A stretch of 24,618 bases of DNA from Gammaproteobacteria bacterium (GTDB taxonomy: Bacteria; Pseudomonadota; Gammaproteobacteria; Steroidobacterales; Steroidobacteraceae): positions 1 through 24,618 of the forward strand of contig VBNP01000054.1 in NCBI GenBank assembly GCA_005877965.1. The letters are read 5' to 3'. Made by a program: the position numbers and the translations under genes. How positions within the stretch are numbered: position 1 is the stretch's first letter; each line of letters opens with the position of its first letter. This document shows positions 1-6,685 of this stretch, piece after piece. Under the pieces are notes generated by a model. It was not told where the DNA came from. It saw only the letters and a list, made by a program, of their open reading frames with translations, and did not search any database.

Positions 1-1
1 C

Positions 2-700
2 GGCATTGCCGATGCGACGCTGAACCGCTTCTTTGCGCTGCATGTCGTGGCGCTGCCGCTGGCGCTGCTGCTGCTGGTGATGCTGCACCTGGTGGCGCTG
101 CACCGCACCGGCTCGAACAACCCCGATGGCATCGAGATCAAGGAGAAGGTGGGCGCTGACGGCAAGCCGCTCGACGGCATTCCGTTCCACCCCTACTACA
201 CGGTCAAGGACGTGGTCGGCGTCGGGGTGTTCCTGCTGCTGTTCGCGCTGGTGGTGTTCTTCAAACCGACTCTCGGCGGCCTGTTCCTCGAGGCGCCGAA
301 CTTCGAGCCCGCCAATCCTTTATCGACACCCGAGCACATCGCGCCGGTGTGGTACTTCACGCCTTACTACGCGATGCTGCGCGCGGTGCCGGATCAGCGC
401 ATGGGGGCGCTGCTCATGCTGCTGGCGGTGGTGTCGTTCCTGTTCCTGCCCTGGCTCGACCGCTCGCCGGTGAAGTCCATGCGCTATCGGGGCTGGATCT
501 CGCGCACGGCGCTGGCGTTGTTCGCGGTGTCGTTCGTGGCGCTCGGCTACCTCGGCCTGCAGCCTGCGGAAGGCCTGTATGTGGTGCTGGCGCGCATTTT
601 CGTGGCCATCTACTTCGCGTTCTTCCTGCTCATGCCGTTCTACAGCCGCATCGACCCGGTGAAGCCCGTGCCCGACCGCGTGGTCTTCCATGCGCACTGA
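2..700 (+). CDS. petB: Cytochrome b of the bc1 complex (3' part, start outside window)
   Basis: Ubiquinol-cytochrome c reductase cytochrome b, the membrane subunit carrying hemes bL and bH and both quinone sites. The frame is open from nucleotide 2, so about half or more of the protein lies upstream of the window. The visible start (NRFFALHVVALP, then MLHLVALHRTGSNNPDG) is the fourth-helix region with the second pair of heme-ligating histidines. The Qo-site motif follows as PVWY, in APVWYFTPYYAMLRA; the canonical form is PEWY, and PVWY is known from beta- and gammaproteobacteria. Several hydrophobic helices follow, ending in VFHAH. The stop lies 11 nt inside petC, as expected for a petABC operon whose Rieske gene petA would be upstream. 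Confidence 0.96.
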   Translation, partial: GIADATLNRFFALHVVALPLALLLLVMLHLVALHRTGSNNPDGIEIKEKVGADGKPLDGIPFHPYYTVKDVVGVGVFLLLFALVVFFKPTLGGLFLEAPNFEPANPLSTPEHIAPVWYFTPYYAMLRAVPDQRMGALLMLLAVVSFLFLPWLDRSPVKSMRYRGWISRTALALFAVSFVALGYLGLQPAEGLYVVLARIFVAIYFAFFLLMPFYSRIDPVKPVPDRVVFHAH

Positions 701-1532
701 AGCCGGGCGCGGCCGGCGCGGATTCCTGGCCGCGGCACTGCTGTCGGCGGCAGCGGCCGCCACGCACGGCGCGTGGGCGGCCGAGGAGGCGGCGGGCGGT
801 CCGCAAGCCGCCGTCGGCGCGCAAGTCCCGGCCGCGTTCGGCGCCGACTGGCAGAGCTGGCACGCCGCCAACGACGTATCGGACATGGCCTCGGTGCAGC
901 GCGGCGCGCGCAACTTCGTCAGCTACTGCCTCGGGTGTCATTCCCTCAAGTACGAGCGCTGGTCACGCCTGGCGCAGGACCTGGGCGTTCCGCCGCGGCT
1001 GCTGCAGCAGGATCTGCTGCCGCCCGGCGACAAACCCGCGCAGTACATCCTCACCAGCATGCCGGCGGCGGATGCGCAAGACTGGTTCGGCAAGACCCCG
1101 CCGGACCTGACACTCATGGCGCGGGCCCGCGGTCAGGACTACCTCTACCAGTTCCTGAGGACGTTCTACCTGGATTCCGCGACTCAGACCGGGGCCAACA
1201 ACCTGCGGCTGCCGGCGACGGCCATGCCGCACGTGCTCTCGGAGCTGGAGGGACTCAAGCGCGCCGTATACCGGCAAGCGGCCGGCACCGCCGCGGCGGG
1301 TCGGGCCACCGACAAGCCGGTGTTCGATCACTTCGAGCAGATCGCCCCCGGACGCCTCAGCGCCGCGGACTACGACAGCTTCGTGCGCGATACGGTGAAC
1401 TTCCTCGACTACGTCAGCGAACCGACGCAAACGGCGCGTCGCGCACTGGGTGTCTGGGTCGTGCTGTTTCTGCTGGTGTTCACCTGGCTCGCCTGGCTCG
1501 TGAAGCGCGAGTACTGGAAGGACGTGCACTGA
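690..1532 (+). CDS. petC: Cytochrome c1 of the bc1 complex
   Basis: Membrane-anchored c-type cytochrome that takes electrons from the Rieske protein and passes them to soluble cytochrome c; it acts on the periplasmic face. The 280-aa product has an N-terminal export segment (about residues 1-31), the heme-binding CLGCH at residues 80-84, and a likely axial methionine at residue 179 in ATAMPHVL. A single C-terminal transmembrane helix (about 249-267) ends in KREYWKDVH, typical of cytochrome c1. The ATG at 690 lies within the last codons of petB, which supports translational coupling. The signal region contains GRRGFLAAAL, which superficially resembles a twin-arginine motif. Sec export is expected, because c-type heme attachment needs an unfolded chain. 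Length and motifs fit the family. Confidence 0.97.
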   Translation: MRTEAGRGRRGFLAAALLSAAAAATHGAWAAEEAAGGPQAAVGAQVPAAFGADWQSWHAANDVSDMASVQRGARNFVSYCLGCHSLKYERWSRLAQDLGVPPRLLQQDLLPPGDKPAQYILTSMPAADAQDWFGKTPPDLTLMARARGQDYLYQFLRTFYLDSATQTGANNLRLPATAMPHVLSELEGLKRAVYRQAAGTAAAGRATDKPVFDHFEQIAPGRLSAADYDSFVRDTVNFLDYVSEPTQTARRALGVWVVLFLLVFTWLAWLVKREYWKDVH

Positions 1533-1584
1533 CCGTCGCACGTGGGCGCCGGCGGCAGCGGGCGCCTCCAAGAAGACGGGTCGC

Positions 1585-1589
1585 AGGAG
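1585..1589 (+). promoter_or_regulatory. Ribosome binding site deciding the sspA start
   Basis: AGGAG is separated by six bases from the TTG at 1596. The downstream ATG at 1617 has only an unrelated GAGCAGACG before it. This favours the TTG start, giving a seven-residue N-terminal extension. Confidence 0.55.
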
Positions 1590-1595
1590 CGGAAT

Positions 1596-2216
1596 TTGTC
1601 GAGCAGACGATCCATCATGACACTGTTTTCCGCGCCCAATGACCCGTGGAGTCATCGCACGCGCATCGTGCTGGCCGAAAAGGGCATCAGCATCGATATC
1701 GTCAGCGTGGAGGCCGGGCGCTTTCCGGAGGATCTGCTCGATCTGAACCCCTACCACAGCGTTCCCACGCTCGTGGACCGGGATCTGGTGCTGTACGACT
1801 CGCGCGTCATCATCGAATATCTCGACGAGCGCTTCCCGCATCCGCCGCTGATGCCGGTCGATCCGGTGACGCGCGCGCAGTTCCGGCTGGCGCTGTACCG
1901 CATCGAGCGCGACTGGTACACCCTCGCGCGCCAGATCGATCAGGAGCCGGACAAGAAACAGAGCCTCAAGCTGAAGAAGATCCTGCGGGATACGATTCTG
2001 CAGAGCACCGAGCTGTTCAAGGTGAAGCCGTACTTTCTGTCGGACGAGTTCTCGCTGGTCGATGCCACCATTGCGCCGGTGCTGTGGCGGCTGCCTTACT
2101 ACGAGATCGATCTGCCGCCGCAGGCCCAGCCGATCGAGAAATATGCGCAGCTGGTGTTCTCGCGCCCGGCATTCCGCGAGGGCCTGTCGGAGCGCGAGCA
2201 GGAGATGCGGCTGTAA
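1596..2216 (+). CDS. sspA: Stringent starvation protein A, glutathione-S-transferase fold
   Basis: SspA binds RNA polymerase and alters transcription during starvation and acid stress. It has a glutathione-S-transferase fold but is not thought to be an active transferase. The thioredoxin-like half is visible in LFSAPNDPWSHRTRIVLAEKG and DLNPYHSVPTLVDRDLVLYD, with the conserved cis-proline in SVPTL. An all-helical C-terminal half follows. I chose TTG 1596 because AGGAG at 1585-1589 sits six bases before it and because E. coli SspA also has residues before its MTLF. ATG 1617 (199 aa) is the alternative but has no visible ribosome site. The gene lies 63 nt after petC and is followed by sspB, the usual gammaproteobacterial order. 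Confidence 0.93.
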   Translation: MSSRRSIMTLFSAPNDPWSHRTRIVLAEKGISIDIVSVEAGRFPEDLLDLNPYHSVPTLVDRDLVLYDSRVIIEYLDERFPHPPLMPVDPVTRAQFRLALYRIERDWYTLARQIDQEPDKKQSLKLKKILRDTILQSTELFKVKPYFLSDEFSLVDATIAPVLWRLPYYEIDLPPQAQPIEKYAQLVFSRPAFREGLSEREQEMRL

Positions 2217-2248
2217 AGCGCCATGAATGGCTGTAGAGCGCCATGAAT
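2209..2248 (+). repeat. Tandem 20-bp duplication across the sspA/sspB junction
   Basis: Positions 2209-2228 and 2229-2248 match at 19 of 20 bases; the only difference is A versus G at position 8 of the unit. Each copy carries a CTGTAA/CTGTAG-type stop and a GCCATGAAT start. The first copy holds the sspA stop and a decoy ATG (2223) that opens a seven-codon reading frame ending at 2244-2246. The second copy provides the true sspB ATG (2243). This reads as a recent tandem slip or duplication. Confidence 0.93.
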
Positions 2249-2641
2249 AAGGTGTTGCCCAAGCGCCCCTACCTGCTGCGCGCGATGCATCAATGGATCG
2301 CCGAGTGCGGCAACACCCCGCACGTGATCGTCGATGCGGGGCGGGAAGGCGCGGATGTGCCGCGTGCCTACGTGAAGGACGGCAAGATCGTGCTGAACCT
2401 GAGCGAGGGCGCCACCCAGCGCCTGCGCCTCGGCAACGAGGAGGTGGAGTTCGACGCGCGCTTCGCCGGCGTGATCCACCACGTGAGGTTTCCCGTGACT
2501 GCGGTGCTCGGCATCTACGCGCGCGAGACCGGCGAGGGCATGGTGTTCTCCGAGCAGGACCTGGGTCCGGAGCCGCCGACGCAGCCGACCCCGGCGGAGG
2601 AGGGCGGTCCGCGCCGCCCGCAGCTGAAAGTCGTCAAGTAG
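2243..2641 (+). CDS. sspB: ClpXP adaptor protein SspB
   Basis: SspB is a dimeric cytoplasmic adaptor. It binds the ssrA tag on products of stalled ribosomes and hands them to ClpXP for degradation. The 132-aa product opens with LPKRPYLLRAMHQWI and continues with TPHVIVDA, GKIVLNLS, and FDARFAGV, all standard SspB core segments. A short flexible acidic/proline linker (about 107-124) leads to the C-terminal PQLKVVK. That matches the conserved ClpX-binding tail (LRVVK in E. coli). The start is at the ATG in the second copy of the 20-bp duplication; the first copy's ATG (2223) meets a stop after seven codons. Expression is probably shared with sspA. Confidence 0.96.
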   Translation: MNKVLPKRPYLLRAMHQWIAECGNTPHVIVDAGREGADVPRAYVKDGKIVLNLSEGATQRLRLGNEEVEFDARFAGVIHHVRFPVTAVLGIYARETGEGMVFSEQDLGPEPPTQPTPAEEGGPRRPQLKVVK

Positions 2642-2693
2642 TGGCGGGGGAGCTCTTCATCTTTATCTTCCCGGCGCTCTGCCGGATTTACGG

Positions 2694-2719
2694 ACGGGGT
2701 TCGCTCCTGCGAACCCCGT
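2694..2719. terminator. Perfect stem-loop between convergent sspB and rnpB
   Basis: An exact 11-bp inverted repeat (2694-2704 with 2709-2719) and a four-base loop lie between the 3' ends of sspB and rnpB. There is no run of T on either strand, so it is not a textbook intrinsic terminator. Its place between convergent transcripts suggests a bidirectional terminator or an RNA 3'-end stabiliser. A weaker 5-bp stem (2671-2685) precedes it. Confidence 0.45.
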
Positions 2720-2746
2720 TGAATCCTGCGCGCAGCGCATAAAAAA

Positions 2747-3127
2747 GAGTCGGCCTGTAAGCCGGGTTCTGTCGAGGGCAATCATTCCTCTGGGGTCCCC
2801 GTCACCGTGGACCTCTAGCGGCCTACCCGGAAGCGCGCGCGGATCAGCGCTGCGCCCGCCCGGTGAGGGGCGGAGGCGGCTTCCCTATTTGGCCTTGCTC
2901 CAGGTGGGGTTTACCGTGCCGTCGCGTGTTGCCACCGACGCGGTGCGCTCTTACCGCACCGTTTCACCCTTGCCGGTCCCGTGAGGGACTTGGGCGGTCT
3001 GCTCTCTGTTGCACTTTCCGTGGGCTCGCGCCCCCCAGGCGTTACCTGGCACCCGATCCGCCGGAGCCCGGACTTTCCTCCACCTGCGCCATGGCTGGCA
3101 AAAGCAGCGACTGCCCGGCCGACTCTC
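2747..3127 (-). ncRNA. rnpB: RNase P RNA component, bacterial type A
   Basis: This is the catalytic RNA of RNase P, which matures the 5' ends of tRNAs. Read on the minus strand, it has the P4 5' strand GAGGAAAGTCCGGGCTCC (3063-3080) and its 3' partner ACAGAACCCGGCTTA (2758-2772). It also has the conserved GTGCAACAGAGAGCA, GGTAAGAGCGCACCG and GAGCAAGGCCAAATAGGG blocks. The ends pair to form P1 (GAGTCGGCC with GGCCGACTC), which fixes the boundaries to within a few bases. Total length is about 381 nt, normal for type A. A run of six T on the minus strand (2746-2741) follows the 3' end directly and may mark termination. In many pseudomonads rnpB also lies near mraZ and rsmI. Confidence 0.97.
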
Positions 3128-3134
3128 GCGGATC

Positions 3135-3162
3135 ACCATACGGGGGCGCGCGCCGAAGTCAA
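3135..3162 (-). promoter_or_regulatory. rnpB promoter (sigma-70 type)
   Basis: On the minus strand TTGACT (3162-3157) and TATGGT (3140-3135) are separated by 16 bases. Transcription would begin about seven bases after the -10 box, at 3127-3128, exactly where the P1 helix of RNase P RNA requires its 5' end. It is also downstream of, and on the same strand as, the gene ending at 3196. Confidence 0.8.
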
Positions 3163-3195
3163 ATCGGATACTGCGCGCGGCTTGCGCCGCGTTGT

Positions 3196-4821
3196 TCAAC
3201 CCGTCGGCGGTGAGGTGGATTCTGCGCCATCCGCGGAGGCTTGGTCTCCGGGCGCTTGCCACTGCGTATCCCAGCTCTCGATTTCATAACGGTCGGTCAT
3301 CGGGAACCCCGGCGGACGCTCGTACTCGAAGCGCTTATCAAACTCGTATCGGGTCGCATAGCGGGGTTCGGTTGCTGATAACGAGCCTGCAGTGAGGCTG
3401 CCATAGATACGCAGCGTGCCGTGTCGCGGGGCGTCTTCGTCGGTGACCACAAAACGGCGGCGCGCATATACCGCGGCGTGTATTTCGACATCGCCCGGCC
3501 CGGTTAGCTCCGGGCGGGCGATCTCGACGTCTTTGCCCGAGAGGATGCCCAGGTAATCGTCGGCATCCGCTGTCAGGCGCGGGTCGTGTGCATAGATCAC
3601 ACTGCCCTCGATGACAATTCGCTCCGGCGAATAAACCAACACCTTGCCGCGCACGGTGCCGTGCACACAGATCGTCGCGTGCCGGGTACCGAGGATGTAC
3701 GCCGGTTCGCTCATCACTTGTCTATGCTCGGGGCTGCCACCGCCGATCGGCTGCCAGCCGTAGGTCCCGTCGGGGTAGAAGGTAATACGGGTGTCATGGT
3801 CGAACGCTTGGACTCCCGGGCCCGCGGTCCGAGGTTCGGACACCAGGGCTGCAGGGCTCGCGGGCAGGACTATTCGTCCGGCCTGCGTTTCAAAGCCCCC
3901 GCGGAAGATTTCATCATTTCGCCGGTACCCGTCCGCGGTCGCAAGTGTAAATCCGCGCGCCGCCGTTGTGACGACGACGAGGAATCTCGGCGCAACCCTA
4001 CGATCGTAGCCGATGTTAATCTGCGAATTGCTGTGGAAGCGGCCCACGATCTCATCATCATGGAGCTGCACTCCGGTGTCCCACTGGTCCACGAGCTGCG
4101 CGAAGTGCGAAAACGCCAGGCGCTTCATCTCGAGCCGGGTTTGTAAGCGCTTGCCATTCTCTTCGGTAGAGATCACGACGGTCACTCGCTCGATGTCCAT
4201 GCTGTCGGCGGCGGGCCGTCTCTCCAACAAGGCGACGTATTGCCGCCCCTCATGTTGCAACGACAGGCGCGCTTGCCTGAGATTCGCGTCTTGCAGCTTC
4301 TGTGCCGCCTGCATGACCCAACGGCTCAGCATGGATTGCTGAGCCGCCGGTATGTCAACACCGGGCTGCCTGGCCGCGGGCTCGGCATGTCCCGGGGCTT
4401 CGCTTTCGCTGGCACCGGTAGTCGTGACAACCGCCGCCTCTTCGGAGGGTGAAGTGCTCTCGGCCGACTCATCCTGCGAGGCTGTCGTGCTCGATGCAGC
4501 GTCTGCCGGCGGCGCAGTCGGAGCCGCCGTTCTCGGCCGCGACCGCACACTCGAGGATCGACTGGGGGCAGCGGCAGAAAGCAACTCTTCTTCGCCTGGC
4601 CTGGCGGCCGGCGCGGCGGGCGCCTCAACCGGGCCGGAGCGATCCTGCTCATCGTCGTCGCGCCGGCTAGGCCGCGACTCGACGTACACCCGAAGCGCTG
4701 GGGCTGAGCTCGGTTTCATCGACTCGACGCCGGCTACCCCAATCGTCAGCAAGAGCACCAGATGCAGGCCAACCGAGAGCGCACCGGCCCACGCAATGCG
4801 CCGATTGGGCGACTCCGGCAC
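3196..4821 (-). CDS. Unrecognised membrane-anchored protein: TonB-like anchor, linker, beta-rich domain
   Basis: I do not recognise this gene. From GTG 4821 it encodes 541 aa; GAGGGA lies six bases before that start. A short cytoplasmic tail is followed by one transmembrane helix (about 9-30, including LSVGLHLVLLL), as in TonB-like proteins. Residues 45-160 are a low-complexity Ala/Ser/Pro/Glu linker. A helical stretch (160-200) leads into a beta-rich region. Residues 250-310 include GRFHSNSQINIGY. Residues 380-480 hold repeated short strands (VHGTVRGKVLVYS, IVIEGSVIY, VEIHAAVYA, LRIYGSL) suggesting a stacked beta solenoid. The end, DKRFEYERPPGFP, resembles PilX-like or DUF4900-type surface and pilus-assembly proteins (inference from memory). 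There is no TonB C-terminal domain. Reading further upstream (to 5625) gives composition unlike a protein. Confidence 0.75.
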   Translation of the reverse strand: MPESPNRRIAWAGALSVGLHLVLLLTIGVAGVESMKPSSAPALRVYVESRPSRRDDDEQDRSGPVEAPAAPAARPGEEELLSAAAPSRSSSVRSRPRTAAPTAPPADAASSTTASQDESAESTSPSEEAAVVTTTGASESEAPGHAEPAARQPGVDIPAAQQSMLSRWVMQAAQKLQDANLRQARLSLQHEGRQYVALLERRPAADSMDIERVTVVISTEENGKRLQTRLEMKRLAFSHFAQLVDQWDTGVQLHDDEIVGRFHSNSQINIGYDRRVAPRFLVVVTTAARGFTLATADGYRRNDEIFRGGFETQAGRIVLPASPAALVSEPRTAGPGVQAFDHDTRITFYPDGTYGWQPIGGGSPEHRQVMSEPAYILGTRHATICVHGTVRGKVLVYSPERIVIEGSVIYAHDPRLTADADDYLGILSGKDVEIARPELTGPGDVEIHAAVYARRRFVVTDEDAPRHGTLRIYGSLTAGSLSATEPRYATRYEFDKRFEYERPPGFPMTDRYEIESWDTQWQAPGDQASADGAESTSPPTG

Positions 4822-5313
4822 CCCGCTTCCCTCGAACGCCTCGCGTGCCGCTGGGTCGACGGTGTTTTCGAGCGCTGACGTCGGCACCCTCTTGCCCCGC
4901 GCTTGCTCGACATCTGAAGGATATTCCCGCCAGGCGTTTTTCGCCTTGGCTTTCGCAATCTCCGGCTGCGTCCGGCGGTATCGGAGAGTGCAAGGAGCCG
5001 AAAATCGGGCGGCGATTCGGGCGAGCGCAATACTAAGCTCATGCTCAAGGCACAGACGCAGGGAGCGTTCTGTGCGGCGAAAACGGAGCGAGGGGCATGC
5101 CGTTGATTCTCTTTGCAAAACCTCGCATCGCGCCGTTCCGAGGGCCGGGCCACGCGCAGGGCCGGACGCCGGAGCAGCGGGCGCTGCCCCGAGTGGCCGG
5201 GGCGCCGGAGTTCCCGGCACGTGAAACGCGGCACGGAACCACGTACTCTTTGTGCTGGTCAACCTAGCGGGCACCAACACACTGCGCGATTCAAAGTGCT
5301 CACGGGAGGCGTT
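4822..5313. other. Intergenic region between divergent accessory genes
   Basis: 492 bases separate the starts of the two divergent accessory genes. Open frames here are scrambled Arg/Pro/Ala-rich sequence in every frame. I see no convincing -35/-10 pair, RNA gene or transposon end. An imperfect small hairpin with a T5 loop lies at about 4931-4949. The promoters of both neighbours should be here, but I could not place them. Confidence 0.5.
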
Positions 5314-5640
5314 GTGCGCAAACTGAAGACACTCATGAGTGCGATCGGACTGGCCGGATCGGCGGCATGCGTCGCGGGGCCGTTCTGTGTCGTGGGATCC
5401 GGCCTCGGCGCGGACTGCAAGTACTACGACGAAGCGAGCTGCGCGCGAGTCGCCGTGGAGCGGCACGCTGCTTGTATCGACAGGCATACCGGAGTCGCCA
5501 CGGGATTCAACAAGGACGCTCGCTATTGCCTCGTGGGCGGAGGCGAAAGCAAGTGTTACTACTACGATGCGGCCTCGTGCGCGAGGGCGGCGCAGGACCA
5601 TGGCGGAACCTGTCTCGAGCGTCACCGCTCGGGAAGTTGA
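5314..5640 (+). CDS. Small secreted cysteine-rich protein with two matched repeats
   Basis: Unrecognised 108-aa protein. GTG 5314 is preceded by GGGAGG (ends four bases upstream). A signal peptide is visible (MRKLKTLMSAIGLAGSAAC, cleavage probably near residue 21). The mature part consists of two repeats, about residues 24-58 and 71-104. Cysteines are at 25, 35, 43, 54 and 72, 81, 89, 100, so the last two spacings (7 and 10 residues) are identical in both repeats. The shared pattern is aromatic-C, VG-G, C-YYD, ASCAR and C--RH. This suggests two disulfide-bonded domains in the periplasm or outside the cell. It loosely resembles short DUF3551-type secreted proteins, an impression I could not test. 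It is convergent with rsmI and divergent from the membrane-anchored gene. Confidence 0.72.
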   Translation: MRKLKTLMSAIGLAGSAACVAGPFCVVGSGLGADCKYYDEASCARVAVERHAACIDRHTGVATGFNKDARYCLVGGGESKCYYYDAASCARAAQDHGGTCLERHRSGS

Positions 5641-5706
5641 GGCCCCTAAGTCCCGGCTGACGGGCCGCTGTACGGCGAGTGTGGCGGGGACGCGATACGC
5701 CCCGGC

Positions 5707-6609
5707 CTATTGGCGTCCGCGACGAGGCTCCCCATCCTCCGATCCCGGGATCGCGGCGCCCGCTGCGGAGGCGCCACGCGTCGCGAGCGCGTAGGCCGCG
5801 GCGCGGGTGGCCCCGGTCAGCTGCGCCGCGATGGCCGCCGCGCGGCCGGGTGGCAGCTCCTTCGCGAGCAGGTCCACGGCACGGCGTAACAGAGTCTGAT
5901 CGACGGCATTCGCGGCCGCTGCGGCGCCCTGCACCACCAGTGTGATCTCTCCGCGCCGCAGGTTTTCCTCGGCCTGCGCGCGCGCCAGTAACTCGCGCAG
6001 CGTGCCGCGGTAGACGGTCTCGTGTGCCTTGGTGAGCTCGCGCGCGACCACAGCGGGTCGCTCGGCGCCGAACTCCGCCGCCATGTCGGTCAGCGTCGCG
6101 AGGATGCGATGCGGGGCTTCGAAAAGAACCAGCGTGCGGGGCTCGCGTGCGAGAGCGGCGAGCGCCGCGCGCCGCTCGTGCGCGCGCGCCGGCAGAAAGC
6201 CCTCGAAACAGAACCGGGCGGTCGGCAGCCCGGCGATCGCGAGCGCGGCAGTGATCGCCGATGGGCCGGGTATCACCTGCACGTCATGGCCGGCCTGTGC
6301 GGCGCGCTGCACCAGCTCGAACCCGGGATCCGACAGGAGCGGGGTGCCCGCATCGCTCACCAGCGCGACGGTTTCACCGGCCGCGAGCCGCACGAGGAGC
6401 TGCGGCGTGCGCTGCGACTCGTTGTGCTCGTGCAGCGACACCAGGGGCTTAGCGATGCCGATGGCGGTGAGAAGTACGCGGGTGTGACGCGTGTCCTCGG
6501 CGGCAATCACGTCGGCACTGAGCAGCGCCTCGCGCGCCCGCGTGCTCAGGTCGGCGAGGTTGCCGATCGGCGTGGCGACGACTTGCAGCCTGCCGTTGCT
6601 CTTGCCCAC
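5707..6609 (-). CDS. rsmI: 16S rRNA (cytidine(1402)-2'-O)-methyltransferase RsmI
   Basis: RsmI 2'-O-methylates C1402 of 16S rRNA in the P-site decoding region, using S-adenosylmethionine; RsmH, also in this window, N4-methylates the same base. The 300-aa product shows the tetrapyrrole-methylase fold signatures in order: VATPIGNLADLS, AEDTRHTRVLL, SDAGTPLLSDPG, IPGPSAITAALAIAGLP, FEAPHRI and RELTKAHE. The start is GTG 6609, directly before the conserved GKSNGRLQVVATPIG. Length is normal. The last 20 or so residues are a Gly/Ala/Arg-rich tail of no recognised role. The gene is divergent from lpoA, the classical neighbour, across a 76-base gap. Confidence 0.97.
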   Translation of the reverse strand: MGKSNGRLQVVATPIGNLADLSTRAREALLSADVIAAEDTRHTRVLLTAIGIAKPLVSLHEHNESQRTPQLLVRLAAGETVALVSDAGTPLLSDPGFELVQRAAQAGHDVQVIPGPSAITAALAIAGLPTARFCFEGFLPARAHERRAALAALAREPRTLVLFEAPHRILATLTDMAAEFGAERPAVVARELTKAHETVYRGTLRELLARAQAEENLRRGEITLVVQGAAAAANAVDQTLLRRAVDLLAKELPPGRAAAIAAQLTGATRAAAYALATRGASAAGAAIPGSEDGEPRRGRQ

Positions 6610-6615
6610 TATAAT
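6610..6615 (+). promoter_or_regulatory. Candidate -10 element for lpoA-yraN
   Basis: A perfect TATAAT lies at the rsmI end of the 76-base rsmI/lpoA gap, placing a start near 6622 with a leader of about 64 bases. No good -35 box is seen at the usual distance: TTGCAG at 6583-6588 is 21 bases away. The call rests on the -10 alone. Confidence 0.4.
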
Positions 6616-6685
6616 CCCCGCCTCATGCCGCCTGGGATCCGCGGCCCCACCGCATCCTGCGCGCCCACGACAGGCCCATCAACCG

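Noticed and set aside
320..420. PVWY in place of PEWY in cytochrome b as a possible active-site defect
   Set aside because: PVWY is a known natural form of the Qo motif in beta- and gammaproteobacteria, so it is a lineage marker.
1545..1566. GGCGCC inverted repeat between petC and sspA as a terminator
   Set aside because: The stem is six bases of self-complementary GC sequence with no T-run, a frequent chance event in DNA this GC-rich.
2863..3213. Plus-strand open frames across 2.86-3.4 kb as small proteins
   Set aside because: They lie antisense to RNase P RNA and the end of the accessory gene; the conserved RNA explains the sequence.
4352..5224. Plus-strand frame of 290 codons opposite the accessory gene
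   Set aside because: Its Ser/Ala/Arg-rich product mirrors the low-complexity linker on the other strand and has no domain, signal or ribosome site.
4822..5625. N-terminal extension of the accessory minus-strand protein to 809 aa
   Set aside because: The added residues look random and overlap the divergent cysteine-rich gene. The GTG at 4821 has a good ribosome site and gives a TonB-like N-terminus.
5641..5706. Terminator between the cysteine-rich gene and rsmI
   Set aside because: The 66 bases hold no clear stem followed by T on either strand.
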